DNA of 64,000 nucleotides from Pseudomonas sp. CCI4.2 (GTDB taxonomy: Bacteria; Pseudomonadota; Gammaproteobacteria; Pseudomonadales; Pseudomonadaceae). Under the pieces are notes generated by a model. The model was given only the letters and a program-made list of their open reading frames with translations, was not told the origin of the DNA and did not search any database. Where the stretch lies: NCBI RefSeq assembly GCF_034350045.1, contig NZ_CP133781.1:2882001-2946000 (forward strand). The letters are read 5' to 3'. Position 1 is the stretch's first letter. Every line of letters begins with the position of its first letter. The position numbers and the translations under genes are program-made. Positions 10,021 to 19,553 of this stretch are shown here, piece by piece.

Positions 10021-11132
10021 TTAAAGTTCTGCATTTTTTCAAAACGTATTATCCAGACACTATGGGGGGTATCGAGCAGGTCATTTTTCAAATCGCCGAG
10101 GGTGGCACTCGCCATGGATTTGAATCGGAAGTTCTCTCTCTGAGTCACCAGGGTGCGGCGTCGGATGTGGTCGTTGGGCAACACTTAAGCCACCGCTCCA
10201 AACTCGACTTTCACTGCGCCTCTACCGGCTTCTCAGTGTCTGTATTTAAAGATTTTGCCGCGCTGGCGAAGAGCGCCGATGTAATCCATTACCATTTTCC
10301 ATGGCCCTTTATGGACATTGTTCACTTTGCCAGCCGTATAAAAAAACCGACGGTTGTTAGTTATCACTCGGACATTATCAAGCAGAAGACCCTGCTTAAA
10401 TTATATCAGCCACTGATGCAGCGCTTTTTATCCAGTGTGGATTGTATCGTCGCCTCATCACCCAATTATGCCCAAAGCAGTCCGGTGCTTCAGCAGTTCA
10501 ACGCTAAGGTGCGTGTCATTCCGTACGGCTTGGACCGGGATACTTACCCCACGTCGTCAGTCGAAAAACTCGACTATTGGCGTAAATTGGTTGGCAGTCG
10601 CTTTTTCTTATTTATCGGTGCGCTCAGATACTACAAGGGGCTCGACTATCTTTTGGATGCGGCTCAAGCCACCCAGCTTCCCGTCGTTATCCTGGGGGGT
10701 GGGCATCTGGAAGGAGAGCTGAAGGCGAAAGCAGCGCGGCTAGGTTTGACGAACGTGCATTTCGTGGGTTTTTTACCCGACGTAGACAAGGCTGCGTTAC
10801 TTGAGCTGTGTAGCGCATTTGTCTTTCCCTCGCACCTCAGATCTGAATCGTTTGGGATCTCATTGCTGGAGGGCGCCATGTACGGCAAGCCTATGATTTC
10901 TTGCGAAATCGGTACAGGGACTACCTTTATCAATATTGCGGGTGAAACAGGTTTGGTAGTACCCCCTTGTGACTCCGCCGCGCTAGGGCAAGCGATGCTG
11001 ACGCTTTGGCAGAATCCTGAGATGGCATCTACCATGGGGGAAAATGCGCTGCGACGTTATGAGGAATTATTTTCCGCTGACGTAATGGCTGAGTCCTATG
11101 CGCAAGTCTATAAAGCGCTGTTGCATCGATGA
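10017..11132 (+). CDS. GT4 glycosyltransferase, WbpZ-like
   Basis: A 371-residue family 4 glycosyltransferase. It opens with KVLHFFKTYYPDTMGGIEQV, the typical acceptor loop, has the hinge strand FLFIGALRYYKGLDYLLDA, and carries the donor site FVFPSHLRSESFGISLLEGAMYG with the EX7E pair. From memory it resembles WbpZ, which adds the first D-rhamnose to the lipid-linked primer. The ATG overlaps the previous stop. Because no WbpX-like third transferase and no Wzm/Wzt exporter lie in this operon, chain completion and export must be encoded elsewhere or differ from P. aeruginosa. Confidence 0.85.
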   Translation: MIKVLHFFKTYYPDTMGGIEQVIFQIAEGGTRHGFESEVLSLSHQGAASDVVVGQHLSHRSKLDFHCASTGFSVSVFKDFAALAKSADVIHYHFPWPFMDIVHFASRIKKPTVVSYHSDIIKQKTLLKLYQPLMQRFLSSVDCIVASSPNYAQSSPVLQQFNAKVRVIPYGLDRDTYPTSSVEKLDYWRKLVGSRFFLFIGALRYYKGLDYLLDAAQATQLPVVILGGGHLEGELKAKAARLGLTNVHFVGFLPDVDKAALLELCSAFVFPSHLRSESFGISLLEGAMYGKPMISCEIGTGTTFINIAGETGLVVPPCDSAALGQAMLTLWQNPEMASTMGENALRRYEELFSADVMAESYAQVYKALLHR

Positions 11133-11201
11133 AAATGGAGCACTCCCGTAGTTATCATGGGTTGTTCTGCATCTTCCCTTTTATCTACTTGAGTTATTGA
11201 A

Positions 11202-12173
11202 ATGGCCGATCATTCAATTCTCGTCACCGGGGCGACCGGTTTTCTAGGTTCTTCACTGGTCAGGCACCTCGCTTCGTCTGACGCCTTTTCCGTTAAAGCC
11301 CCCGTCAGACACCCGCGTGTCAATTTCCCCGTGGGTGTAGAGATTCTGCCAATTGAGGACCTTGATGCGTCCACCAATTGGCACGCCGCACTGCTGGGCG
11401 TCGAGTTCGTTGTTCATACGTCGGCGCGAGTACATGTGATGAGTGAGACCGTTAAAGATCCTTTGGTTGAGTTCAGAAAAGTAAACGTAGAGGGCACGCT
11501 CAACCTTGCTCGTCAGGCCGCCGCCGCCGGTGTCAAACGGTTCATATTTATCAGCTCAATCAAGGTGAATGGCGAGTCCACCTTGCCCGGAAAACCATTC
11601 TCTGCGCACGATGACCCGGCCCCCAAAGACGCTTACGGAGTATCCAAACTAGAGGCCGAGACGGGCTTGTATCGTTTAGCTGCCTCGACGGGCATGGAAG
11701 TTGTGATCATCCGTCCGGTGTTGGTATATGGTCCGAGCGTGAGGGCAAACTTCTTGACCATGATGCAGTGGCTGTTCAGGGGTGTTCCATTGCCATTGGG
11801 CGCTGTTCATAATCAGCGCAGTTTGGTGTCTTTGGAAAACTTGATCAGTCTTATCGTGGCGTGTATCAATCATCCGCGTGCAGCAAACCAAACTTTTTTG
11901 GTCAGCGATGGCCAAGATGTTTCTACGCAGCAATTGTTGAAAAAACTCGCCAGTGCGTTGGGCAAGCCCGCACGGCTTATGCCTGTGCCCGTTTGGTTAA
12001 TGCACGGTGTGGCCACGTTGCTTGGAAGACGAGATTTATCTTCTCGGCTGTTCGGCTCCTTGCAAGTAGACATCAGCAAGAATCAAGAGCTATTGGGCTG
12101 GACGCCTCCGGTCAGCCTTGATCAAGGTTTGCGAATGACTGCACAACACTTTTTGGAATCACGTAACTCATGA
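11202..12173 (+). CDS. NAD-dependent epimerase/reductase, WbpV-like
   Basis: A 323-residue extended SDR with GATGFLGSSL at the N-terminus, SSIKVNGES in the catalytic strand and YGVSKLEAE as the YxxxK motif. It most resembles WbpV, the 4-keto reductase that makes UDP-QuiNAc from the WbpM product. Lying directly before wbpL and wbpM supports that. UDP-sugar C4-epimerase or another reductase specificity remains possible. A gap of 69 bp separates it from the WbpZ-like gene, and its stop overlaps wbpL (ATGA), so the three downstream genes form a tight unit. Confidence 0.8.
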   Translation: MADHSILVTGATGFLGSSLVRHLASSDAFSVKAPVRHPRVNFPVGVEILPIEDLDASTNWHAALLGVEFVVHTSARVHVMSETVKDPLVEFRKVNVEGTLNLARQAAAAGVKRFIFISSIKVNGESTLPGKPFSAHDDPAPKDAYGVSKLEAETGLYRLAASTGMEVVIIRPVLVYGPSVRANFLTMMQWLFRGVPLPLGAVHNQRSLVSLENLISLIVACINHPRAANQTFLVSDGQDVSTQQLLKKLASALGKPARLMPVPVWLMHGVATLLGRRDLSSRLFGSLQVDISKNQELLGWTPPVSLDQGLRMTAQHFLESRNS

Positions 12174-13195
12174 GTTATTGGTGGCTCACTCCCGCAATTG
12201 CGTTTTTGTCGTTTTTCCTAACCTCTGTGCTTCGCCGATATGCGCTTGCGCGAAGTTTGCTGGACATCCCTAACGCTCGAAGTTCGCATTCTTTGCCGAC
12301 GCCCCGCGGCGGCGGAGTGGCCATTGTTATTGTCTTCTTGTGCGCGCTTTCGTATCTGTTGTGGTCCGGTGCTATTACATCCATTGTTTTTACTGGCATG
12401 GCCGGGGCAGGACTCATTGTCTCCGTGGTGGGGTTTATCGATGACCACCAGCATGTGGCTGCCCGCTGGCGGTTGCTGGGACATTTCTTCGCCGCCGGAT
12501 GGGTATTGGTTTGGATCGGGAAATTTCCGACCCTGCACCTCTTCGGACTGTCAGTGGACTTTGGCTGGTCGGGATACGTTTTAGCTGCTCTTTATCTTGT
12601 ATGGATGTTGAATCTTTACAACTTTATGGACGGAATCGACGGCATAGCCGGGGTTCAGGCAGTTTCAGTGTGTATTGGCGCCTGTTGGGTCTATTGGCTA
12701 AAGGGTGACACCGCTTTGATGGCCCCCCCGTTGTTACTGGCAGCTTGCGTACTGGGCTTTTTACTTTGGAATTTTCCCACTGCTAAGATCTTCATGGGCG
12801 ACGTTGGAAGCTCGTTTCTTGGCATGGCCTTGGCGGCTTTATCGATTCAAAGCGCTTGGGTTAGATCAGAGTATTTTTGGGCCTGGATCATTTTGATGGG
12901 TGTGTTCATCGTGGACGCGACATTCACATTGGTTCGTCGACTCGCCCGGGGCGAGAAAGCCTATGAAGCTCATCGCAGTCATGCTTACCAGTTTGCCTCT
13001 CGGCATTACAGGCGACACCCGCCGGTTACCATCGCGGTCGGGCTGATTAATCTGTTTTGGCTGTTGCCTTTGGCGACAGCCGTTGCCTGTTTTGGGCTTG
13101 ACGGAGCAATGGGTATTCTCCTTGCCTATACTCCGCTTGTAATACTGGCTTGGAAATTTCATGCCGGGGCGCGAGAAAATCAGCATGCCATTTAG
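12170..13195 (+). CDS. wbpL: Undecaprenyl-phosphate sugar-1-phosphate transferase
   Basis: The 341-residue integral membrane protein belongs to the MraY/WecA family. It loads the first HexNAc-1-phosphate onto undecaprenyl phosphate and so starts O-chain synthesis at the inner membrane. About ten hydrophobic segments are evident. Family motifs are GFIDDHQHV (Asp pair), NFMDGIDGIAG, the loop MGDVGSSFLG and the HxH-type AHRSHAYQF. The ATG at 12170 overlaps the preceding stop. In P. aeruginosa WbpL uses UDP-FucNAc/QuiNAc or GlcNAc, and the neighbouring WbpV and WbpM are consistent with such donors. Confidence 0.9.
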   Translation: MSYWWLTPAIAFLSFFLTSVLRRYALARSLLDIPNARSSHSLPTPRGGGVAIVIVFLCALSYLLWSGAITSIVFTGMAGAGLIVSVVGFIDDHQHVAARWRLLGHFFAAGWVLVWIGKFPTLHLFGLSVDFGWSGYVLAALYLVWMLNLYNFMDGIDGIAGVQAVSVCIGACWVYWLKGDTALMAPPLLLAACVLGFLLWNFPTAKIFMGDVGSSFLGMALAALSIQSAWVRSEYFWAWIILMGVFIVDATFTLVRRLARGEKAYEAHRSHAYQFASRHYRRHPPVTIAVGLINLFWLLPLATAVACFGLDGAMGILLAYTPLVILAWKFHAGARENQHAI

Positions 13196-13285
13196 GACAA
13201 TCGGTTGTCCAACCTCACGCCCCCGGCCGCAAATGTACGTATAATTGGCGGGTCGAGTAATGAAGCTGGCCACGGACAACGACTA

Positions 13286-15283
13286 ATGGATAAACTTCGC
13301 ACATATCTGGTAGGGCTGCCTAAAAGGCAAAAAAGAATGTTGCAGGTGGTGACAGACATAGTGCTTGTCTGGATTGCCTTGTGGATGTCCTTCGTCGTTC
13401 GTCTTGGTATTGATAACTTGATCAACCCGCTTAACAAGCACACGTGGTTGTTTATCAGTGCGCCTATCGTGGCCATTCCTTTTTTTGTTCGATTTGGAAT
13501 GTACCGGGCGGTGATGCGCTACTTTGGCAATGATGCACTCGTTGCCATTATTAAAGCGGTCAGTTTATCTTCTTTGGTGCTTGCGTTTGTTGTGTATTGC
13601 TACAGTAACCACGAAACGCTAGTGCCGCGTTCAATCATCTTTAATTATTGGTGGTTGAGCCTGGTTATCGTGGGCGGGTTGCGGCTTGTGATGCGTCAAT
13701 ACTTCATGGGTAATTGGTTTTCGGGTGCACATTACGTCCCTTTTTCTAAAAAGCATGAAGGCCTGACAAAGGTCGCAGTGTACGGGGCTGGCGTTGCTGG
13801 AAATCAGCTGGTCGCGGCGCTTCGCATGGGCCGGGTGATGCTTCCGGTAGCGCTCATAGACGACGATCCTGATATCTCCAATCGAATAATAGCCGGCCTG
13901 CAGGTTTACAAGCCTAAACACATACAAAATATGATTGACGTGACCGGGGCGACCGAGCTGCTGTTAGCGTTGCCTTCATCGTCCAGAACTCGCCGTCGAG
14001 AGATCTTAAAATCTCTAGAAGGTTTCCCGTTGCACATCCGCAGCGTGCCTAATTTTACTGATCTGGCCAGTGGGCGAGTCAAAGTCAGCGACATTCAAGA
14101 AGTGGACATCGCAGACTTATTAGGGCGTGATTCCGTACCGGCGCAAGAGGAATTATTGGAACGGGGCATCAAAGGCCAAGTGGTCCTGGTTACGGGCGCC
14201 GGCGGGTCTATCGGTTCAGAACTCTGTAGGCAGATCATCGGACTGGGACCTAAGAAGCTGTTGTTGTTCGATCATGCTGAATTCAATCTTTACAATATTT
14301 TGGGTGAGCTGGAGCTGAGCAAAAAGCGCAAATCGTTGGACGTCGAGGTACTCCCGATATTGGGTTCTGTTCAACACAAAGCGAAAATTCTTGAAGTCAT
14401 CAAGATGTGGAAGGTTGATACCGTTTACCACGCAGCTGCCTATAAGCACGTGCCGTTGGTCGAACATAATATCGCCGAAGGAATTCTGAATAATGTAATG
14501 GGCACTTTGTACACGGCCCAAGCGGCGCTGCAGTGCGGGGTCGCAAACTTTGTATTGATCTCGACGGACAAAGCGGTCCGTCCGACTAACGTCATGGGCA
14601 GCACCAAACGTCTTGCTGAGCTGACGTTGCAGGCGTTGAGTCAGGAAATTGCTCCTGTGCTGTTTGGCGACAGCACGAAAGTGTCTCGAGTGAATAAAAC
14701 CCGATTCACGATGGTTCGCTTTGGTAACGTTCTGGGCTCTTCCGGGTCGGTCATACCGCTCTTCCACAAGCAAATAAAAAACGGCGGCCCACTCACCGTT
14801 ACCCACCCAAAAATGACTCGCTATTTCATGACCATCCCCGAAGCTGCTCAGTTAGTTATTCAGGCGGGCTCCATGGGAATGGGGGGTGATGTGTTCGTTC
14901 TCGATATGGGCGAGCCGGTTAGAATTGTGGAACTGGCAGAACGAATGATCCATTTGTCTGGACTTAGTATACGGTCTGAGAAAAATCCCCAAGGGGACAT
15001 AGAAGTCGAATTTACCGGGCTGCGTCCGGGCGAGAAGCTCTACGAGGAACTACTCATCGGCGACAATGTGGCACAAACGCAACACCCGATGATCATGCGT
15101 GCCAACGAGGATTATCTGACATGGGATCAGCTCCGACTAAGCTTGAGCGAGCTGATGCAGGCTGTTGAAGTAAATGACTACGAGCGGGTACGTCAATTAC
15201 TTCGAGAGGTGGTGAAGGGTTACAGTCCTGGCGGCGAGATCGTTGATTGGGTGCACCAACAGCATCAAAAGAATCCATCCTAG
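13286..15283 (+). CDS. wbpM: UDP-GlcNAc C6-dehydratase (membrane-bound)
   Basis: WbpM removes water from UDP-GlcNAc to give UDP-4-keto-6-deoxy-GlcNAc, the precursor of QuiNAc and FucNAc. The start at 13286 (MDKLRTYL) gives 665 residues, the length I recall for P. aeruginosa WbpM; the longer open frame from 13205 needs a TTG start. Four membrane segments fill roughly residues 20-130. A first Rossmann-like region (YGAGVAGNQL) precedes the catalytic SDR domain with GAGGSIGSELCRQI. The active site STDKAVRPTNVMGSTKR carries Met-xxx-Lys in place of the usual Tyr-xxx-Lys, a known WbpM trait. It is the last gene of the operon. Confidence 0.93.
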   Translation: MDKLRTYLVGLPKRQKRMLQVVTDIVLVWIALWMSFVVRLGIDNLINPLNKHTWLFISAPIVAIPFFVRFGMYRAVMRYFGNDALVAIIKAVSLSSLVLAFVVYCYSNHETLVPRSIIFNYWWLSLVIVGGLRLVMRQYFMGNWFSGAHYVPFSKKHEGLTKVAVYGAGVAGNQLVAALRMGRVMLPVALIDDDPDISNRIIAGLQVYKPKHIQNMIDVTGATELLLALPSSSRTRRREILKSLEGFPLHIRSVPNFTDLASGRVKVSDIQEVDIADLLGRDSVPAQEELLERGIKGQVVLVTGAGGSIGSELCRQIIGLGPKKLLLFDHAEFNLYNILGELELSKKRKSLDVEVLPILGSVQHKAKILEVIKMWKVDTVYHAAAYKHVPLVEHNIAEGILNNVMGTLYTAQAALQCGVANFVLISTDKAVRPTNVMGSTKRLAELTLQALSQEIAPVLFGDSTKVSRVNKTRFTMVRFGNVLGSSGSVIPLFHKQIKNGGPLTVTHPKMTRYFMTIPEAAQLVIQAGSMGMGGDVFVLDMGEPVRIVELAERMIHLSGLSIRSEKNPQGDIEVEFTGLRPGEKLYEELLIGDNVAQTQHPMIMRANEDYLTWDQLRLSLSELMQAVEVNDYERVRQLLREVVKGYSPGGEIVDWVHQQHQKNPS

Positions 15284-15772
15284 TGTGATATTTGCGAAAT
15301 AAATTCCCTGGGTTTTCGACTGCCTGTTGTGCCGTTACCACGGTGGCGGCTCTCATATAAGCGAGTCAGGTCGGTCGGCACATTCGCCTAAACGAACGGC
15401 GAGCCCAATTACTCCACCGATGTCTCGCGGGATTCACCTTTCTGGCTACAATCTTCCGTTGCAACTTCTCGACTATTACGCTTCCCGCTGCGAATCAGGT
15501 TTAAAGCAATTAGCGTCCCTACAACCGAAATAACACCCCAGCACAGAAGAAAATTTACCATGGTGGCACCTGAAGCTCCCTACCGCTCTGATCGATTTCG
15601 CGCAATGCATCCCATTGCGCACGGTAATTCAAAAAACAAATTTACTCTTAGATCTCGACCCCTGCCTAATATTTCGTAACCCATCCACTTTTGACGTTGC
15701 GCTCCCCTCGACTACCTTTGAAAAGCAGCCTCGGAATGCTGCTTCTCACTTCAACTCTATGGAGCGTCACCT
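15284..15772. other. 489-bp intergenic region between wbpM and comEA-like gene
   Basis: No gene is supported. A short perfect dyad, AAGCAGC-ctcggaat-GCTGCTT (15723-15744), lies just before the comEA-like ribosome site and has no T run. No terminator for wbpM was recognised. Confidence 0.4.
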
Positions 15773-16111
15773 ATGCGCAGTGCTGTCCTTTCGTCGGTAT
15801 TATTCGCACTCTTAACCACCGCTTCCGTTGCTGTCAGTGCTGCGCCCGCCGCGCAATCGGCGCCGATGCCGTCTATGTCAGTTAGCACCGCTGCCACGCC
15901 AGCTGAAACCTCCACCAAAATTAATCTCAACACCGCAGATGCCGAGACCCTACAAAAGGAGCTCAGTGGAATCGGCAGTGCTAAGGCCAACGCCATTGTT
16001 GCGTATCGCGAAGCGAACGGTGAGTTCGCCACGGTCGATGAGCTGCTGGAAGTGAAAGGCATTGGCAAAGCGATTCTGGACAAAAACCGTGACAAGGTGG
16101 GCATCAACTAA
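15773..16111 (+). CDS. ComEA-family helix-hairpin-helix protein
   Basis: A 112-residue exported protein. A signal peptide ([21 protein letters not shown]) leads to a short Ala/Pro/Ser linker and a C-terminal double helix-hairpin-helix of about 62 residues ([19 protein letters not shown], then [20 protein letters not shown]). The family binds DNA non-specifically; ComEA takes part in periplasmic DNA uptake. The position after wbpM matches P. aeruginosa from memory. A comEC gene starts at the far end of the window. Ribosome site tggagc precedes the ATG, and a terminator follows. Confidence 0.9.
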   Translation: MRSAVLSSVLFALLTTASVAVSAAPAAQSAPMPSMSVSTAATPAETSTKINLNTADAETLQKELSGIGSAKANAIVAYREANGEFATVDELLEVKGIGKAILDKNRDKVGIN

Positions 16112-16125
16112 ACAGCAATGCTCAC

Positions 16126-16159
16126 AAAATGGCCGGTCAATGCGACCGGCCATTTTTTT
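16126..16159 (+). terminator. Rho-independent terminator after comEA-like gene
   Basis: AAAATGGCCGGTC and GACCGGCCATTTTTTT form a long perfect stem with a T tail. Confidence 0.9.
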
Positions 16160-16340
16160 GCGCGGTCCAAAACAATCTCACCTTCGACCGGTCCTGCTGC
16201 TCAGGCGGTCTATCCTTCCATTTCCATTTCCATGTCCGCTCAGCTCGGGTTCCTTGACACCCAGCATGGCACCCATCATATTATCCGCGCTTGATTATAG
16301 TCGTAATATAAATACCACTTTCCCTCAGGAGTCGCTCACC

Positions 16341-17138
16341 ATGACCACCTCCAACACCAAAGGCACCGCCCTCATTACTGGCGCGTCTTCCGGCATCGGC
16401 TTCACTTATGCTGATCGTTTGGCCAAGCGTGGTTTTGATTTGCTATTGGTCGCTCGCGATCAGGAGCGTCTCGAGACCATGGCCACGCGGCTGCGCGAGG
16501 AAACCGGCGTAAAGGTCGAAGTGCTTAAAGCCGACCTGATCGACCAAGCGGACCTGCAGAAGGTTGAACAGCGCCTGCGCACTGATGCGTCTATTTCGCT
16601 GCTGCTTAACAATGCGGGTGTGGCCTCTGTTGGCACGTTGGCAGAGTCGGATCTGGGCGGGTTGGATCGAATGATTCAGCTTAACGTCGTCGCGCTGACT
16701 CACTTGGCGTCAGCCGCAGCGGAGGGTTTTTCCAAGGCTGGGCGCGGGGCGATCATCAATATTGCGTCGGTTGTACCCTTGGCGCCGGAGATGTTCAACG
16801 CGACTTATACCGCGACCAAAGCCTACGTCTTGAGCCTCACGCAATCGCTGAATGCCGAACTCAAAGAGTCGGGCGTGCGGGTGCAGGCAGTCATGCCAGG
16901 CGCTACACGCACCGAGATTTTTGATCGCAGCGGTATGGACTTGAGCACGTTTCCAGCCGAGTGGGTAATGGACGTCGGTGAGATGGTTGACGCCGCATTG
17001 GCCGGTTTTGATCAGGGCGAGTTGGCCACCATCCCGTCGTTGCCGAACGCAGCCGATTGGGAGGCGTTCTTGACCGCCCGTGCGGCGTTGACCCCGAATA
17101 TGTCCTTGAGCAGTGCCGCTGCTCGTTTTAAGGCTTGA
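16341..17138 (+). CDS. Short-chain dehydrogenase/reductase
   Basis: A 265-residue classical SDR oxidoreductase of unknown substrate. The cofactor site is TGASSGIG near residue 13, NNAGV is the structural motif, and the active site is the Ser of NIASVV plus YTATKAY (YxxxK). The start at 16341 follows tcaggag at a good distance; the longer upstream frame lacks support. It sits 27 bp before a fabF-like synthase on the same strand, with a TetR gene pointing back at both. That arrangement suggests a small fatty-acid-related or detoxifying unit under TetR control, which is inference. Confidence 0.85.
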   Translation: MTTSNTKGTALITGASSGIGFTYADRLAKRGFDLLLVARDQERLETMATRLREETGVKVEVLKADLIDQADLQKVEQRLRTDASISLLLNNAGVASVGTLAESDLGGLDRMIQLNVVALTHLASAAAEGFSKAGRGAIINIASVVPLAPEMFNATYTATKAYVLSLTQSLNAELKESGVRVQAVMPGATRTEIFDRSGMDLSTFPAEWVMDVGEMVDAALAGFDQGELATIPSLPNAADWEAFLTARAALTPNMSLSSAAARFKA

Positions 17139-17165
17139 GCTTCTTTTTAACGTGAGGGTTATTGC

Positions 17166-18440
17166 ATGAGTGAACGCCGAGTCGTCGTCACAGGTATGGG
17201 CCTGGTTTCGCCCTTAGGCACTGGCGTGGAAGCCGTGTGGAAACGGTTGCTGGCTGGCCAGTCCGGATTGGTTCGGTTGCCCGAAGACGTCGTAAGCGAT
17301 TTGCCGGGCAAGGTCGGTGGTGTTGTTCCGCTGTTGGCCGACGATGCCGAGGCCGGGTTCGATCCAGACATGGCGGCTGAGCCTAAAGAACAAAAGAAGA
17401 TGGACCGCTTCATCATGTACGCGCTGGTGGCGGCCAAGGAAGCGGTGGCTCAAGCCGGTTGGGCCGCTGACACACCAGACGCTCAAGAGCGGACGGCGAC
17501 CATCATCGGTTCGGGAATCGGTGGATTCGGCGCCATTGCCGATGCGGTTCGCACGACCGATGCACGCGGCCCGCGCCGTCTGTCGCCGTTCACGATCCCG
17601 TCGTTTTTAGTGAATCTGGCGGCCGGTCAAGTGTCGATTCAACATGGTTTCAAAGGACCGCTTGGCGCGCCAGTGACCGCTTGCGCTGCGGGCGTTCAAG
17701 CCATTGGTGATGCGGCGCGGCTTATTCGTTGCGGCGAAGCAGATATCGCTATCTGCGGCGGTGCCGAGGCGGCCATTGATAAAGTCAGCCTCGGTGGTTT
17801 CGCTGCGGCACGAGCGTTGTCCAGCGCGTTCAATGACACACCGCAAAAGGCTTCGCGTCCGTTCGACCGTGATCGTGATGGATTTGTCATGGGTGAAGGG
17901 GCGGGCATTCTGGTGATTGAATCGCTGGAGCACGCGCTGGCACGCGGGGCGAAACCGATTGTTGAATTGGTCGGTTATGGCACCAGCGCCGACGCCTATC
18001 ACCTCACGGCGGGGCCGGAAGACGGCAGCGGCGCACGACGTTCGATGCAAGCAGCCCTTCGTCAGGCCGGCATTCAGCCGTCCGAGGTCCAGCACCTCAA
18101 TGCCCACGCTACGTCAACGCCGGTGGGCGACAAAGGCGAGATGGCGGCGATCAAGTCATTGTTTGGTGATCAGGCATCGATCGCGGTGACCTCCACCAAA
18201 TCCGCCACTGGGCACTTGCTCGGCGCGGCAGGCGGAATCGAGGCGATCTTTACGGTCTTGGCGATCCGCGATCAAATCGCGCCCGCCACCCTGAACTTTG
18301 AACACCCCGATGACGCGGCGCAGGGGCTGGACATTGTTCACGGCGCAGCTCGGCCCATGGAGATCGAGTACGCCTTGTCCAACGGATTTGGCTTTGGTGG
18401 GGTCAATGCCAGCGTGTTGTTCAAGCGCTATCAGGAGTGA
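17166..18440 (+). CDS. Beta-ketoacyl-ACP synthase II, FabF-like
   Basis: A 424-residue condensing enzyme that extends acyl-ACP with malonyl-ACP. The start MSERRVVVTGMGLVSPLG is typical of FabF. The active-site Cys lies in VTACAAGVQAIGDA, and the two His are in NAHATSTPVGD and SATGHLLGAAGG. Length is normal for FabF. It is not next to acpP or fabD, so it is probably a second, accessory copy rather than the main fatty-acid gene. It follows the SDR closely and converges on the TetR gene. A good ribosome site (gaggg) precedes the ATG. Confidence 0.88.
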   Translation: MSERRVVVTGMGLVSPLGTGVEAVWKRLLAGQSGLVRLPEDVVSDLPGKVGGVVPLLADDAEAGFDPDMAAEPKEQKKMDRFIMYALVAAKEAVAQAGWAADTPDAQERTATIIGSGIGGFGAIADAVRTTDARGPRRLSPFTIPSFLVNLAAGQVSIQHGFKGPLGAPVTACAAGVQAIGDAARLIRCGEADIAICGGAEAAIDKVSLGGFAAARALSSAFNDTPQKASRPFDRDRDGFVMGEGAGILVIESLEHALARGAKPIVELVGYGTSADAYHLTAGPEDGSGARRSMQAALRQAGIQPSEVQHLNAHATSTPVGDKGEMAAIKSLFGDQASIAVTSTKSATGHLLGAAGGIEAIFTVLAIRDQIAPATLNFEHPDDAAQGLDIVHGAARPMEIEYALSNGFGFGGVNASVLFKRYQE

Positions 18441-18478
18441 TGGGTGGCAGATTATGATTTTCTGCAGGAGACCTGGCT

Positions 18479-19048
18479 CTAGCCCTTCGCCTGCTGCTTC
18501 AACCACTCACGCGTGTCGTCAAGAATCCGGTTGGACAATGTGGGGTCGAGTGCGCTGCGCGATAACACCAATGCACCGACCAACGCCGACAACATGACAG
18601 TGCTCAGTTCTGACGCATTCGTGCTAGCGGCGGGCAGACCATGCTCGATGGATGCCAACCGGTTGTTGATCACTTCATCGGTGATCATGCTGGCTTGACC
18701 GCGCTGACCCAGCTCCGCAGACATGGTCGGCAACGGGCAGCCTTCTGCGGGTGATTCACGGTGCGCCGCTGACAGGTAATGATCAATAAACGCCGCCAGC
18801 GGGTCGTCCACCTTTTTGAATAATTCGTTGCAGTGATTCGAGAGGCTGTCGGCCGCCTGACGCAACGACTTTTCTACCAGGTCGTCTTTGGATTTGAAGT
18901 GGGCATAAAAGCCACCATGGGTCAGTCCCAAAGACTTCATCAGCGGTTGCAGGCCTGTCGCGCCAATGCCATCGCGACGAAAACGTGCTGACGCCTCGTT
19001 GATGATTCGTTGGTGGGTTTGGGCTTTATGGTCTTCCGAGTAACGCAT
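18479..19048 (-). CDS. TetR/AcrR-family regulator
   Basis: A 189-residue repressor-type protein. The N-terminal helix-turn-helix is IGATGLQPLMKSLGLTHGGFYAHFKSKDDL, which I split here as IGATGLQPLMKSLGL and THGGFYAHFKSKDDL; the rest is an all-helical ligand domain. The family usually controls a neighbouring enzyme or efflux gene. The convergent SDR and FabF genes are candidates, but the sequence does not prove it. The ATG follows ctcgggagt. The upstream region (19049-19110) is AT-rich but gave no certain operator. Confidence 0.85.
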   Translation of the reverse strand: MRYSEDHKAQTHQRIINEASARFRRDGIGATGLQPLMKSLGLTHGGFYAHFKSKDDLVEKSLRQAADSLSNHCNELFKKVDDPLAAFIDHYLSAAHRESPAEGCPLPTMSAELGQRGQASMITDEVINNRLASIEHGLPAASTNASELSTVMLSALVGALVLSRSALDPTLSNRILDDTREWLKQQAKG

Positions 19049-19195
19049 TGCCGGAACTCCCGAGCGTGGCTCTATAAAATGCTGACCATAATTTTGTCAT
19101 GGATCCACAAACCCCGGCAGCACTCATTTGCGGTTCAACCCGCCGTCGGTCAGATCAAATGAGTGTTGCCCTGTGGTCAGCGGAGCCTTGCGCGG

Positions 19196-19405
19196 TCAGA
19201 GCCAAACCGCGTCCCATAATGGGTAATCGCCGATTCCTTCAACCAGATTCGCGTGAAGTGGATTAGCGGCGATATACCGAGCAAATTCCAGCAGATCTTC
19301 GTCGTACCGAACGGCAGCTTCGTGAACGCCTACTGGCCACAGCTGCCCGCTGGCCACTTGCTGCTTGTTTGTTGCGATGCCACTTCTGGATTTCACTTGC
19401 CGCAT
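19196..19405 (-). pseudogene. C-terminal remnant of a REP-associated tyrosine transposase (RAYT)
   Basis: The 69 residues match the C-terminal half of RAYT/TnpA-REP proteins from memory: VKSRSGIATN, then QLWPVGVHEAAVRYDEDLL, then FARYIAANPLHANLVEGIG and DYPLWDAVWL. The N-terminal part with the catalytic HUH pair is gone. The frame is cut off where a REP palindrome begins at about 19410. RAYTs are the enzymes held to move REPs. This one is truncated and cannot be active. Confidence 0.75.
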
Positions 19406-19409
19406 CAGG

Positions 19410-19530
19410 CCTTCGCAAGCAAGCTTGCTCCCACAGTGGAGTCACGCTTTCAGCCCCACCATACCCTGTGGGAGCAGGCTTGAACCCACAGTGGAGTCAA
19501 TACCCTGTGGGAGCAGGCTTGCCTGCGAAG
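19410..19530. repeat. Cluster of three REP palindromes
   Basis: Three REP cores (gcaagcaagcttgctcccac, gtgggagcaggcttg and gtgggagcaggcttgcctgc) lie in both orientations directly behind the RAYT remnant and before the permease stop codon. Confidence 0.85.
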
Positions 19531-19553
19531 GGCGCGACGCGATCGATGCCGCC

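Noticed and set aside
13205..13285. Longer N-terminus for wbpM
   Set aside because: It needs a TTG start without a ribosome site, and the start at 13286 gives the expected 665 residues.
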